Origin: Clostridiales bacterium
GTDB lineage: Bacteria; Bacillota; Clostridia; TANB77; CAG-508
NCBI GenBank assembly: GCA_019417465.1
Contig: DXVF01000001.1
Coordinates: forward strand, 28,196 to 92,195
Direction of reading: 5' to 3'
Length of the DNA: 64,000 bases
This document shows positions 1-9,884 of this stretch, one piece after another. Numbering within the stretch: position 1 is the stretch's first letter; each line of letters starts with the position of its first letter. The position numbers were made by a program, and so were the translations under genes. Under the pieces are notes generated by a model. That model saw only the letters and a program-made list of their open reading frames with translations. It had not been told where the DNA came from and ran no database searches.

Positions 1-105
1 TATTATATTTCAATTATTAATATTTTACACTATTATAATGTAATAGTTGTAATATGTCAATATATTACTTTAAAATTTTTTAAAAAATTTAAGGAGATAA
101 AAATT

Positions 106-1011
106 ATGGAGTTTAATTTTAAAAGCAATAGCCCTTATTCATATATGAAATATGGCGGTTATCAAGGAAAATATAAAGGAAAAGAATATTATATGGTACC
201 AAAACCAGAAGAATCTATAAATATAAGAGATGTATATGATATGTTTAGTCAAATAGATTCAGCTCTTGTTGATTTATTAAATATAGGTAAAATATGTACA
301 GATCTTGAATCGGATTCGGCAAAATTTACTTGTGCTTTTACATTTGTAGAGAAATATGGTTTATTAGGTTTTATGGTTGAAGCACCAATTAGCCCTGATT
401 TTATGCTAAATGATGAGGTAACATTAAAAGAAAATAATTTCATCAATAAAAATTGTACAATGAAAACAAAAGATTATTTTGAATTATTCTTTCCATTTGC
501 AACTAATGATGAGATGAGCTATACAATAACAAATGGTAAAGCAGTTATAGAAACAAATTCAGATTTACAAAGAATGTTAAACAGAACATCACTTAACAAT
601 CAATTAATTTATTCAAGTTTTTATTGTGAAAAAATTGATTGGATTATTGATTATGCAAAAAAAATGTACAACATCTTTAAAAAGGCAACAGATCTAGCAA
701 ATAACAATATACATGAGTTTGATGAATATACAGCAAAAGAAACTATAAATAATTATTATTTCTCTGGTATACCATATAAAATCAATATGTATGGAAATAA
801 TCCTGAAATATGTTGGCAGCCTAATTCGTTAAAACAAGCATTAGATATGTCTTTTGGTTTTATGCTTTGTAGTGAAAAGAATCCATTAAGAATATGCAAA
901 CATTGTGGTAAAGTTTTTTATGCTAAAAACCCTAAAGCCGAATATGATAGTAGCCAATGTAGAAATCAAGCAAATGTATATAAAAGTAGAAATAAAAATA
1001 AAGTCGATTAA
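106..1011 (+). CDS. Zinc-ribbon protein of mobile elements (CGNR/DUF6076-like)
   Basis: A 301-residue soluble protein of unknown function. The last 45 residues hold a zinc-ribbon pattern: CKHCGKVF, then SSQCRNQAN, then a basic tail. The arrangement recalls CGNR-type or DUF6076 proteins, but I cannot assign a family firmly. The ATG at 106 follows AAGGAGAT at good spacing. A relative with the same C-terminus (CKHCG, KAEYD, QCRN) lies at 23423-24358, and a shorter one at 34249-34557, so this looks like a recurring element cargo or regulator. Function is not inferred. Confidence 0.6.
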   Translation: MEFNFKSNSPYSYMKYGGYQGKYKGKEYYMVPKPEESINIRDVYDMFSQIDSALVDLLNIGKICTDLESDSAKFTCAFTFVEKYGLLGFMVEAPISPDFMLNDEVTLKENNFINKNCTMKTKDYFELFFPFATNDEMSYTITNGKAVIETNSDLQRMLNRTSLNNQLIYSSFYCEKIDWIIDYAKKMYNIFKKATDLANNNIHEFDEYTAKETINNYYFSGIPYKINMYGNNPEICWQPNSLKQALDMSFGFMLCSEKNPLRICKHCGKVFYAKNPKAEYDSSQCRNQANVYKSRNKNKVD

Positions 1012-1117
1012 AAATAATTGTTGAAATTGTAGAAAAAGCATTGTTTTTAAAATAAAATTAAAGTATAATAAATCCATCCTTTTCCAAAGGAAATCTTTGA
1101 GAAAGGAGGTGAACGTC

Positions 1118-1207
1118 TTGAGTTCATTCGATTTAATTTGGCGATTAATTGTTTTATTATTACTTAGTAATAGTAAAGATGATGAAAACCAAAATTCTCA
1201 AGATTAG
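1118..1207 (+). CDS. Small hydrophobic peptide, 29 aa
   Basis: A TTG-started 30-codon frame follows a perfect AAAGGAGGTGA ribosome site. The peptide has a short hydrophobic core (LIWRLIVLLLLS) and a charged tail (KDDENQ), so it could be one membrane segment or a type I toxin-like peptide. A strong terminator follows directly. No family recognised. The strong ribosome site and the terminator are the only support. Confidence 0.45.
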   Translation: MSSFDLIWRLIVLLLLSNSKDDENQNSQD

Positions 1208-1218
1208 TACAAACTAAT

Positions 1219-1251
1219 CAAAGGCAGTCTGGTCAACTGCCTTTATTTTTT
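1219..1251 (+). terminator. Rho-independent terminator
   Basis: AAAGGCAGT pairs with ACTGCCTTT across a short loop and is followed by a T-rich run. It ends the small-peptide transcript. Confidence 0.75.
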
Positions 1252-1403
1252 GCAAAAAAATGAGATATGTGGTCAACATATCTCTGTGAACATTCGAGTT
1301 CTTCGATTTATTCTCTTGCTTAAGCTAAATATAGTATACTATATTTTTTATTATATGTCAAATGTTTTTCAAAAATTCATTATTTTAAAAATTTTATTAT
1401 TTT

Positions 1404-1643
1404 TTAGTCGTTATCATCTAAATCAACAAATAATTTACTATCATAAAAATCTTTTATAGATATTCCAAATCCAATACAAATATAGTGAATAGTATCAGAA
1501 GATGGAGCTTTTTTAATAACTTTGAAAATACTTCTTATTGTTGATGGATTAATACCAGAAGCTATTGCTAATTGATTAATATTCATATTATTTGCATTAC
1601 ATAGTTCATTTATTCTTTTTCTTGTTGCTTCTAGCAAAGTCAT
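1404..1643 (-). CDS. XRE-family helix-turn-helix repressor
   Basis: A 79-residue protein with one Cro/CI-type helix-turn-helix (MNINQLAIASGINPSTIRSI, residues about 19-38) and little else. The ATG follows AGGAGGAATACT. It is divergent from the operon at 1801-4985. The shared upstream region holds a perfect inverted repeat at 1704-1725, so it probably represses its own gene and the operon. Confidence 0.8.
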   Translation of the reverse strand: MTLLEATRKRINELCNANNMNINQLAIASGINPSTIRSIFKVIKKAPSSDTIHYICIGFGISIKDFYDSKLFVDLDDND

Positions 1644-1703
1644 AGTATTCCTCCTATTCTCATTAAAGTTTGCAAAATCAGTATAGCAAATAAAAATATT
1701 AAA

Positions 1704-1758
1704 TATGCGTTAAATATAACGCATAAGTATTGACTTTTATGTGTAGTAATGGTATAAA
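1704..1758 (+). promoter_or_regulatory. Operator palindrome and promoter of the 1801-4985 operon
   Basis: The inverted repeat TATGCGTTA-AATA-TAACGCATA lies at 1704-1725. It precedes a promoter with TTGACT at 1730-1735 and TATAAA at 1753-1758, spaced 17 bp. The palindrome is the likely site for the divergent XRE protein. Confidence 0.65.
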
Positions 1759-1800
1759 AAATATAGAATAATAAACTGATGAAAAAGGGGAAAAGTTTGA

Positions 1801-2727
1801 ATGAATAATAAAGTAGTAAATAAGCAAATACCATTAGAAACAATTGTAAAAGTTGCTAATCATTTAGAAGATTATAAAGAAAAATATGATAGAAAATTTG
1901 AATTAGAAGAAAATAAAAATAAGAATATTCCTTATGGAGAAAAACAATGGGAATATGAAAACGGAAATACAACGATAAAATATACAATAGAATTTAAAAA
2001 TGGAAAAAATATAACAGAAAGTGATTATAACTGGTTTGTTGGAAACCTAAATCAGCCAAATACAATAAAAAGTATATCTATTGACTTGTATGTTAGCTTT
2101 TATACTAAAAGCCCTAATAATACTATTAATGATGTTTATAATAAAATTAATGTATCATTATATTTTAGAGAATTTGATGTTACTATAGATGTAGATACTA
2201 CAAATCAAGAAAATGAAGCACATAACTTATATTCAGAAGTAATGAACATATTAGAAGATAATGAAGATAGATACAATAAAACTATGAAGCACAGAAAAAT
2301 AAGAACACAATGTTTTACAATATCTGTAGGAATTATTTTATCATACATTTTATATGTTATTTTGAAAATCAATGCTGATAAAATATCTCCTATATTTGCA
2401 GAGTATTTAAACAATAAATATATTCTAGTATTTGGTCAATGGTTTGTTGCAATCCTATTAGGAAATGTCTTTTCATATTGGTATATCTTATCAGTATATA
2501 GACCTTTGTTACCAGAAATAAAATATGCTGGATATAACTATTCGGCAAATAGAGGGAATTATACAGATGATGTTGATGACTATGTAGAACATTCAGAAGT
2601 ACATTTTGGGAAATATTGGGATGCAGAAAAAAGAAGAATGACAATTGAAAAAATATATAAAGTTACTAGAATAATTTTACTTGTACAATTAGTTATTAGT
2701 GTTATTTTATTTCTTATATTAAAATAA
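1801..2727 (+). CDS. Two-segment membrane protein of unknown function
   Basis: 308 residues. The N-terminal 165 residues are soluble and charged. Two hydrophobic stretches follow (near residues 175-190 and 205-225), then a soluble loop and a third hydrophobic segment at the extreme C-terminus (IILLVQLVISVILFLI). First gene of a likely four-gene operon, 21 bp before the metalloprotease gene, behind an XRE-controlled promoter. No family recognised. Confidence 0.6.
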   Translation: MNNKVVNKQIPLETIVKVANHLEDYKEKYDRKFELEENKNKNIPYGEKQWEYENGNTTIKYTIEFKNGKNITESDYNWFVGNLNQPNTIKSISIDLYVSFYTKSPNNTINDVYNKINVSLYFREFDVTIDVDTTNQENEAHNLYSEVMNILEDNEDRYNKTMKHRKIRTQCFTISVGIILSYILYVILKINADKISPIFAEYLNNKYILVFGQWFVAILLGNVFSYWYILSVYRPLLPEIKYAGYNYSANRGNYTDDVDDYVEHSEVHFGKYWDAEKRRMTIEKIYKVTRIILLVQLVISVILFLILK

Positions 2728-2748
2728 CACTATAGAAAGAGGAAAAGA

Positions 2749-4242
2749 ATGGGAAGATTTACAGTTGGAAATGGGCAATATGTTATTTATGCTAAGGATT
2801 CAGAAGAAGCCCGACAGGTTATAAGGCAAGAATTACAAAGAGTTGATAAAATAAAAGAAAAAATGTCTAACTTATTAAGTCAAGATGGTACAGCAATGCA
2901 AAATTTTCTAGAAAATACATCAGAAGAAAATCTAAATATATATTTTAATGATGAAACATCTTTGATATATGAAGATCCACAAAATGCAACAACAAAAGGT
3001 GAAGTAAGACAAAGAAGTGGTGAAAATGGAAAATTCACTTATGATTTAGCATATCGTTATCCAGAAATACAAGGGCATAATGCTGATTTTAGGTTAGCAC
3101 ACGAAATGGGACATTTAATGTTAAATCCATCGAATGCAAGAATGCAAACTTATGATAAAGAAACAGATAGTAGACAAGTTTCGGGATTAATGAGAGTACC
3201 TAGAGGTCAAGAAAATAATCCTAATGCAATTTATGGAACAAGAATGCAAGAAAATGCTATAAATTTAATTGCTCAACTAGCAATTAGAGGAGAACATAGT
3301 GCAGATGATATAATGTCTGGAAAAGTAGATGTGTCAGAATTTAATTTATATAAAAAGTGTGATGATTTAGTAAAGTTACTTGCAGTTTCAATGAGAAATG
3401 ATTTTGACAATGAGATGAGTTTTGAACAATTAGCAGAAAATAAAATAGATTCTTTTATTGAACATTCTGATGGAAGTAAAGAACCTGCAAATACATTCTT
3501 TTATGGTGTTTTAAATGACTCTAGTATGATAGAAAACGAATTTGATAAGTATATGGGCAAAGGCGCATGGAGAGATTTAGATACATTCATTACTAACTTG
3601 CATAATCCTAATATTAGCAAAGAACAGTTTGATATGATATTTAAAGAAGCCCAAGGAATGATTAACGAATTTGCAAATACTAGAATGCAAGAAAAATATA
3701 AAGAAGCAGTGGCAAGAAATGGACAAGCTGTTCCATCTCTTGATAGTAAAATGAAAATGATTAAAGAAATGACAGGGATTGAACAAGAGCAGCCACAACC
3801 AACTACAACTAGAGAGAATGTAATTCAATTTTCAGAGGGATATAGTATAAATGAGTTCGGAGAAATAATTAGACCTGGTAGGGAAGAAAAAATAGAACAA
3901 TGTCAAGAGCCTAATGTGCAACAAAATGAAAGTAAATTAACATTAAAACAAAGAGTAGCACAATTTTTACAGAAAAATAATCTGTTTATGAATTTATCTT
4001 TTGTAGATAAATTTGTTCATAGGCAATTAGATGTATTACCACCAGCAACACAAGAAACAATAAATACAAGCACGCAAACAGTTAATAGAACTAGAGAAAG
4101 TTTTATAAATGAATTAACGAATTTTGGTGCATATAGAAATTTACCACCAATTCAAAGAATGTCTGATCCAGAAAGAATAGCACGAATGCAACGAAGAATG
4201 GAAGAAAACCAACAATCTAATGATGATAATGAAAGAGGTTAA
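2749..4242 (+). CDS. Putative zinc metalloprotease (HEMGH motif)
   Basis: 497 residues. The motif LAHEMGHLMLNP near residue 119 matches the HExxH zincin signature, so a zinc-dependent protease fold is likely. The middle is helical. The C-terminal third is Gln/Pro-rich and low in complexity, with no signal peptide, suggesting a cytoplasmic protein. It follows the membrane protein gene closely and precedes two small genes. HExxH proteins beside XRE regulators on mobile elements often act in element induction (ImmA-like), but the length and tail differ. The substrate is unknown. Confidence 0.6.
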   Translation: MGRFTVGNGQYVIYAKDSEEARQVIRQELQRVDKIKEKMSNLLSQDGTAMQNFLENTSEENLNIYFNDETSLIYEDPQNATTKGEVRQRSGENGKFTYDLAYRYPEIQGHNADFRLAHEMGHLMLNPSNARMQTYDKETDSRQVSGLMRVPRGQENNPNAIYGTRMQENAINLIAQLAIRGEHSADDIMSGKVDVSEFNLYKKCDDLVKLLAVSMRNDFDNEMSFEQLAENKIDSFIEHSDGSKEPANTFFYGVLNDSSMIENEFDKYMGKGAWRDLDTFITNLHNPNISKEQFDMIFKEAQGMINEFANTRMQEKYKEAVARNGQAVPSLDSKMKMIKEMTGIEQEQPQPTTTRENVIQFSEGYSINEFGEIIRPGREEKIEQCQEPNVQQNESKLTLKQRVAQFLQKNNLFMNLSFVDKFVHRQLDVLPPATQETINTSTQTVNRTRESFINELTNFGAYRNLPPIQRMSDPERIARMQRRMEENQQSNDDNERG

Positions 4243-4249
4243 ACAATAT

Positions 4250-4519
4250 ATGAATTATAAAAATTCAAAAGAAAATCAAGAACGCTTGATGGAATTTTTT
4301 GAGAAAGGTTTTTCAAATAAAAAGTTATCAAGAGAAGAAAAAAGATATATTAAGTATTCAAATAAGTTTAAGGAGAAATTTGGGAGAAATCCATATATTG
4401 CAGAACCTAGTGGAACAAGAAAACAAACGATTTTGGCAATAAAAAAATGTTTAAAACAAGATAAAGACATATTAGATGAATTGTTGTATCCTAATAATAA
4501 CGAAAATGTTTTATATTAG
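4250..4519 (+). CDS. Small basic protein, unknown
   Basis: 89 residues, rich in Lys and Glu. I chose the ATG at 4250 because GAAAGAGG lies just upstream. An upstream in-frame ATG at 4220 overlaps the metalloprotease end. The stretch FKEKFGRNPYIAEPSG may form a compact domain. Third gene of the operon. No family recognised. Confidence 0.5.
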   Translation: MNYKNSKENQERLMEFFEKGFSNKKLSREEKRYIKYSNKFKEKFGRNPYIAEPSGTRKQTILAIKKCLKQDKDILDELLYPNNNENVLY

Positions 4520-4574
4520 CTTGTTATTAATTATAAATTAATAAATAAAAATTAAAAGAAAGAGGTATTTGATT

Positions 4575-4985
4575 ATGAATATTAATGAGAAAGTTATTTC
4601 TACAAAAACAGAATTACTAGATATAATAAAGCAAGGAGTTAATATTTTAGATTATGTAAAAGATGAAAGAGATATTGATTTTGTAACTAATGCAATTATA
4701 ATTGAAGGAATTGATGAAGATACATATTATGAGGAAACAGCTGAAATAGTATTTAAGTCAATATTATATTATGTATTATTTACAGATGAGGAACACAAAA
4801 CATTAAACAGATGCAAAGAGATTGCTAAATATGGACTAGATGGCACAGAAGGACTTAATAAAATAAGAGATATGGTTTCCAAAGAAGAAAGGGCAAATGT
4901 ATTATTTAAACCCGTAGAAATAGCATCAGAAACAACTGCAAAAGCAGTATTTGAAAAATTAAATGAAAGATTATCAAAAATATAG
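4575..4985 (+). CDS. Hypothetical protein, 136 aa
   Basis: A mostly helical, acidic protein. The ATG at 4575 follows AAAGAGG. It is the last gene of the XRE-controlled operon and is followed by a bidirectional terminator. No known domain is visible. Confidence 0.5.
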   Translation: MNINEKVISTKTELLDIIKQGVNILDYVKDERDIDFVTNAIIIEGIDEDTYYEETAEIVFKSILYYVLFTDEEHKTLNRCKEIAKYGLDGTEGLNKIRDMVSKEERANVLFKPVEIASETTAKAVFEKLNERLSKI

Positions 4986-4987
4986 GT

Positions 4988-5020
4988 TATGAGGAGAATT
5001 TAGTTCTCCTCATGTTTTTT
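4988..5020. terminator. Bidirectional terminator
   Basis: GAGGAGAA and TTCTCCTC form a hairpin flanked by A and T runs, between two convergent genes. Confidence 0.75.
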
Positions 5021-5024
5021 AGCA

Positions 5025-6272
5025 TTATAATTCTAACTCCCATTCTTTTTCTCTTTCTTCGCGTTTTAGTTGTTTTTCTGGATCAATAAAAGTGTGAGTT
5101 TCATCTTCAAATTTTTTAACTAATTCTTTAGATTCTCCAATACCAAATTTGTGACAAATCCAAACTATAAACTTATCAACAGTTTCATAGAATTTATCTA
5201 TAATTTTGTGTAAATGAGTATTTTCGTTTTCTAAACTTTTAATTTTACTTTTATATTTCCATTCAATATCAAATTCTTTATTTTTAAATTCATCTTCTAA
5301 ATCTCTTTTTCTATTATTAAATTCCATATCAAGAGAATTATTCTTTTTCTTATATTCGTGTTCTAAATCTTCCACAGTATTGTGTAATTGTTTATTTTCA
5401 GCAAGTATAGAATCTCGTTCTTTTTGATATTTTTCAGCCTCATTAATAACTTTAGACTGTTTAGATAATTCCTTATGCAATGAAAGATTATCTTTGTATA
5501 ATTCTTTAATTAAATCATCTTTAGGTTTTATAATTTCTTCTAGTATTTTTTCATCTCTCTTTAATGAAAATTTATTAATATCGGTTATATCAGGAACATT
5601 TGGTAATTCTAATTTTATTTCATTTAAAACTTTTTTAGTATTTTCATAATTAGTAATTTTCTTATATTCTTCAACAGTATAATGTTTTCTGTTAGTATCT
5701 TCTACAAATATGCCTCTTTCCAAATCAAAACCTTTTGACTTTACATGATTAAAATAGGCATCTTGTAGTTTTCTATAACTATCTCGACCTTTCCAAAAAT
5801 CTCTTGCACAAATTTTATCAACATTGTTACCTTCTTTATCTTTTGTGTGAACAACAGGAACAAGCATTAAGTGTAGATGTGGTGCTCCTTCATCTAAATG
5901 CACAACTGCTGATATTATATTTTTTTCTCCTAGACTTTTATAATTGCAGATAAATTTATAACACTCATCAAAATATCGTTTTGTTTCTTTTTCTCCAATT
6001 TTGTCAAAAAATGCTTGGTCAGAAGTAAACATCATTTGACACATTATTATGCTGTTACTACGAAGATGTCCTTGTACATTATTTTCTTTCAAATACTTAT
6101 CAAATTCTTTTGTATATGTTAGTTCATTTTTCTTGATATAATAATTCAAATGTGTTCTTGTTGGATCAATATCTTTATTAGTATGATTTTTTGCTATTCT
6201 ATCATTGTGAGTTCCTTTTCCATTTATTTCTGCTCGTGTTAATTTTTCATTTCTTACAATAGCGTAACTCAT
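5025..6272 (-). CDS. MobV/Pre-type relaxase
   Basis: A plasmid recombination/mobilisation relaxase. It nicks DNA at oriT for conjugative mobilisation. The N-terminus MSYAIVRNEK is typical of the family, and the metal-binding triad motif HLDEGAPHLHLM is present near residue 150. The C-terminal half is a long coiled coil (QLHNTVEDLEHEYKKKNN region). I place the start at 6272, after AAGGAGGTG, rather than at an earlier in-frame ATG. A large hairpin array lies directly upstream, as expected for an oriT region. Confidence 0.85.
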   Translation of the reverse strand: MSYAIVRNEKLTRAEINGKGTHNDRIAKNHTNKDIDPTRTHLNYYIKKNELTYTKEFDKYLKENNVQGHLRSNSIIMCQMMFTSDQAFFDKIGEKETKRYFDECYKFICNYKSLGEKNIISAVVHLDEGAPHLHLMLVPVVHTKDKEGNNVDKICARDFWKGRDSYRKLQDAYFNHVKSKGFDLERGIFVEDTNRKHYTVEEYKKITNYENTKKVLNEIKLELPNVPDITDINKFSLKRDEKILEEIIKPKDDLIKELYKDNLSLHKELSKQSKVINEAEKYQKERDSILAENKQLHNTVEDLEHEYKKKNNSLDMEFNNRKRDLEDEFKNKEFDIEWKYKSKIKSLENENTHLHKIIDKFYETVDKFIVWICHKFGIGESKELVKKFEDETHTFIDPEKQLKREEREKEWELEL

Positions 6273-6344
6273 ATCTCCATGCACCTCCTTCTTCGCTCGA
6301 GATATTGTTTCAATGTCTAACACACTAGACAAACAAAGTTTATC

Positions 6345-6601
6345 TGTGTGGCAGGGTTACAAACCCCACACCCCCAAAACCTAAAATTGCTTATCTGCAT
6401 TTTTAGGTTTTTCATAAAAATTTGCTTATCGCAATTTTTATGAATGTGAGCAAAAAAATAAATTTTTTACTCACAACAAAAAAGCACTTATGCTTTTTTG
6501 CATTCACTTTAGCAATTACCATGTAGAAACCAGAGGGAGAGAGCTAAAGTGAATTAGGTGTAATAATCCCATTTGTGAAAAATAGAATTATTACACCTAT
6601 A
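6345..6601. repeat. Array of seven hairpins, candidate oriT/origin
   Basis: Seven consecutive inverted repeats lie here: 6345-6370, 6377-6409, 6412-6443, 6446-6476, 6479-6500, 6504-6553 (arms TTCACTTTAGC/GCTAAAGTGAA) and 6556-6601 (arms TAGGTGTAATAAT and complement). Several loops contain CTTAT. Position upstream of a MobV relaxase suggests oriT plus a replication origin. That function is inferred. Confidence 0.55.
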
Positions 6602-7015
6602 TAAGCTGAAACCGTCGGTCGTTCGCCTCGTTTCATAGGTAGTCTAGCAAGTAGTAATATTACTACTATAATTGCTGATACATTCAAGTATCTTTGTTCA
6701 TACTTGCCCAAACTTTTTACAATTACAAATCCATATCAAATATGCCACCAAATACTCTTTTATTATTGTGAGTCTGTGTTCTAAAATCTCACTCACGTAC
6801 TTTGTATAATTAGACTACTTATACAAATACGAATGAACTTTATAGCATCGGCTCATCACACCAAACACTTTTTAAGAGGTGTTGCATTTCTCTTTGCACG
6901 ACAAAAAAGACCGTTTGTAGATTTTTATTCTACAGACGGACTTTATCACTAATATTCTTATTTAATTTGCCCTCACAATCGCTTTGTGGTGATTTTAAAT
7001 TGGAGAGAGTATAAT
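6602..7015. other. Gene-free region with palindromes
   Basis: No convincing ORF. An 18-base perfect palindrome, AGTAGTAATATTACTACT, lies at 6650-6667, flanked by AGCAA and TTGCT arms. A further hairpin near 6908-6940 has arms CCGTTTGTAG and CTACAGACGG and resembles a terminator. Confidence 0.45.
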
Positions 7016-7753
7016 TTATTTTCTATCAAATTTTTCTATGTAAAACTGTTCTATATGCTTGCCTAGAAAATCAACATATTCTTTTAATAATTTTAAACTG
7101 GATTCTATTACATTTTTTATTTTAGTACTTGATTTTGATTGTCTAACGCCATAAGATATTAATCCGCTTTTATGATATTCTGGAAGTGATCTAGTATTTA
7201 ATGGCGAAAAACTATGTGTTAACTGGTTCCTTAAATTTTCCATTTCCTTATAAACTGGATTTGATTGTATATCTATCAAATACTTATATAATTTCTTATC
7301 ATTTGTTCTTAAATATTTTATTACACGAGATATTATATCTTTCTCATAATGATTTATTCCCAGATTATATAAGTTGCTAATTATATGTATAGTTCTTTCG
7401 AAATTACTTTTTATTTCAAACAAACAAATTCTACTAAAATAATTAAAATAATACTTATTTATATAATCTCCTTCTTGATATTCTTTTTCATTAAGGTCAA
7501 TTTCTCTATATTCTGGAATACCTTTATTATAATAATTACAAACTAATATGTATGGAATTTCTATGTTTAACATAGTGAAGTTAAATTCATTTATCCATGG
7601 TAAAACATTATCATAATAATCTAACTCATCGCCATAACAAGGATCATTTTGTATTTCATATTTTACTTGTATTCTTATTTTCTCAATATCTTTTGTAATT
7701 TTATGTGCTTCTTCTACCTCAGGAAATTGAAAATAGTTATATATACTTTTCAT
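7016..7753 (-). CDS. HEPN-like protein, small partner of a two-gene operon
   Basis: 245 residues, mainly helical. LRNQLTHSFSPL near residue 175 fits the R-x4-H HEPN ribonuclease-like motif, with the N after R also typical. It lies 3 bp downstream of the 650-residue gene and is certainly co-transcribed with it. The pair has no conjugation role I can see, and a defence or toxin role is plausible. A Cthe_2314-like HEPN family is possible, but I cannot confirm it. Confidence 0.45.
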   Translation of the reverse strand: MKSIYNYFQFPEVEEAHKITKDIEKIRIQVKYEIQNDPCYGDELDYYDNVLPWINEFNFTMLNIEIPYILVCNYYNKGIPEYREIDLNEKEYQEGDYINKYYFNYFSRICLFEIKSNFERTIHIISNLYNLGINHYEKDIISRVIKYLRTNDKKLYKYLIDIQSNPVYKEMENLRNQLTHSFSPLNTRSLPEYHKSGLISYGVRQSKSSTKIKNVIESSLKLLKEYVDFLGKHIEQFYIEKFDRK

Positions 7754-7756
7754 AAA

Positions 7757-9709
7757 TTAACTCCTATCATCAGATTTTAAATTATCATAAGTACATAAGT
7801 CATCATTAATTTTTATAATAATTAATACAAATAACTTTAGAAATGTTATATAATTAGTATAGTGTACATTTTCATTATCACTATCATTAGACTGTGTACC
7901 ATGAACATACATATTTCTTAAATCAAGAGAATTATTGAATGAGCTTTTATTTAGGTAGTAATTAAAATAATCTTGTTCTGGTCTAGATAAAAGTGAACTT
8001 TCAGCTTCAACCATTTGTTTATCTATTAACTTATCAATTTCATTTCTATATGAAATTGGATATTTCCAATAATTAATAGCTTCATTTTCATGTAAATCCT
8101 TAAGAATTGTAATTAATTTGTTGTTAGTTATTTTAATAAATTCATTGCAATCTATATGTATATAATTTTTTTCTAAAAGATACTCAATGTCTCTTTTATT
8201 ATAATCTTCATAATCTGCTATGCTGATGTTTTCATTTAACAATAGTTCATAAAAAGAATTATACTTATCATCTGCATCTTTTCTATATGAAAGCATACAT
8301 TGATCAGAAAAAAAGTAATAATCTATATTATTAAATGCTTGTGATTTATAATTTGGATAAATATATTTCTTTTCTAATTTACTTTTTATATCTTTATATG
8401 GTATAGGATTTGAAGACATCTGCAATAATTCATGATCTATATATCCATCTTCTATATATAAGTTATATTGTTTTATTATGGATTCTAATTCAGGCAATAA
8501 CGTTCTACATTTTTCTAAATATTTAGAACTTATTGAAGGTGGATTTATCTTATAGTTTTTTATTTTAAATTCATCTAAAATATACTCTTTAAAAAACCAC
8601 TCTATAACTTCTTCTAGTCTTATATCTAGTGCTTCAAGTCTTTGGTAATAACTAACCATTTGTAAATCTGATAGCATTTTTTTTATGTTAAAACCAATAC
8701 CGATATTATAAGCATGTTTTGATCTAGTAGAGAGTGTACTCTCAAAGAGACCTAATTCAGTTTTCTTACTAAATAATGTTATTCTCATTTGAAGATCAAC
8801 AAAATTAAATAAGTAAATGAAATTATTTAATAATGTACTATAATCTAAATTATCTTTAATCCATTTCATTGAATATGAACACTTAATAATTCCTTTATCC
8901 TCTTGCTCTATGATAGGTTCTTCTTGATTTTCTGCAAAACTTACTTCGACGCCATATTTCATACCAGACTTTCCATCAAAGAACTTTCGATTTTCATCAT
9001 TCGTTCTTTTCTTAGATTCTAATCTTGTTCTATCCGATATTTTTAATTCATTTGTACTTTGGATATTATTTATAATACCTAGATAATTTAGATTTGCAAA
9101 GGGTGCTTTAATGTAATTTAATATTAAATTTTCTTTATCTTCTAAAGTAAACACTTCTGGAAAGTAAATAGTATTCTTTTGGTTTAAGTGTTCAATTTCA
9201 TATTTGTCTAAGAGTAATTCAGCATATTTACTATTATTCAATAGGCAAGTTCTTATGATATTCCCATAGTAATTAACAAGTTTTTTATTTCTTAAAATAT
9301 AATGCATACACACTTTTTCATTATGTAATAGCTCATCAAAAGTTGTTTCTGATACTCTTTCATATACCTTATATTTTTCTAATAATTCGAAGAAATCATC
9401 TTTATAAATTCTGTCAACTTTATTATATAATTCTACAAAATTACTATCATCAATGCCTTTTATATAACAAGCTACAATTCTTTTATATTCTTTGCAGACT
9501 TTTTGAATAATTTCTATATCTTGTTCTTTCCAGGTTATAAGATATGCCTTTATATCTATAAATTTTATTATATTATAAAATTCTATTATTTCATTCACAT
9601 CATAATCTACTTTATTACTATTAAACTGATCTACTATCTCTTTTACTCTTCTAAGATGAAAGCCTGATGAGTAATCTGATGTAGAGTAAAACTTCACTCT
9701 ATCATGCAT
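7757..9709 (-). CDS. Large HEPN-like protein, putative defence effector
   Basis: 650 residues from the ATG at 9709, which follows AGGTGG. It is mostly helical, with no signal peptide or transmembrane segment. Near the C-terminus LRNMYVHGTQ matches the HEPN R-x4-H motif, in a context like that of DUF4209-type proteins. The rest has no domain I recognise. It is the first gene of a tight two-gene operon whose second product carries the same motif. Defence function is inference. Confidence 0.45.
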   Translation of the reverse strand: MHDRVKFYSTSDYSSGFHLRRVKEIVDQFNSNKVDYDVNEIIEFYNIIKFIDIKAYLITWKEQDIEIIQKVCKEYKRIVACYIKGIDDSNFVELYNKVDRIYKDDFFELLEKYKVYERVSETTFDELLHNEKVCMHYILRNKKLVNYYGNIIRTCLLNNSKYAELLLDKYEIEHLNQKNTIYFPEVFTLEDKENLILNYIKAPFANLNYLGIINNIQSTNELKISDRTRLESKKRTNDENRKFFDGKSGMKYGVEVSFAENQEEPIIEQEDKGIIKCSYSMKWIKDNLDYSTLLNNFIYLFNFVDLQMRITLFSKKTELGLFESTLSTRSKHAYNIGIGFNIKKMLSDLQMVSYYQRLEALDIRLEEVIEWFFKEYILDEFKIKNYKINPPSISSKYLEKCRTLLPELESIIKQYNLYIEDGYIDHELLQMSSNPIPYKDIKSKLEKKYIYPNYKSQAFNNIDYYFFSDQCMLSYRKDADDKYNSFYELLLNENISIADYEDYNKRDIEYLLEKNYIHIDCNEFIKITNNKLITILKDLHENEAINYWKYPISYRNEIDKLIDKQMVEAESSLLSRPEQDYFNYYLNKSSFNNSLDLRNMYVHGTQSNDSDNENVHYTNYITFLKLFVLIIIKINDDLCTYDNLKSDDRS

Positions 9710-9884
9710 ATATTGCACCACCTTTATTATAAAACTTTCTAAAGTTTTATTTTTTCTTGCATTATACCATAGATTCCAAAATTTATAAATATCAATAATA
9801 AATTAGACTGTTATTCTATCAAAAGTTCTAACATAGTTCTAACACTTAATTTAAAATTTTAGAAAAGAAGTTTTTTGCTTTTTC

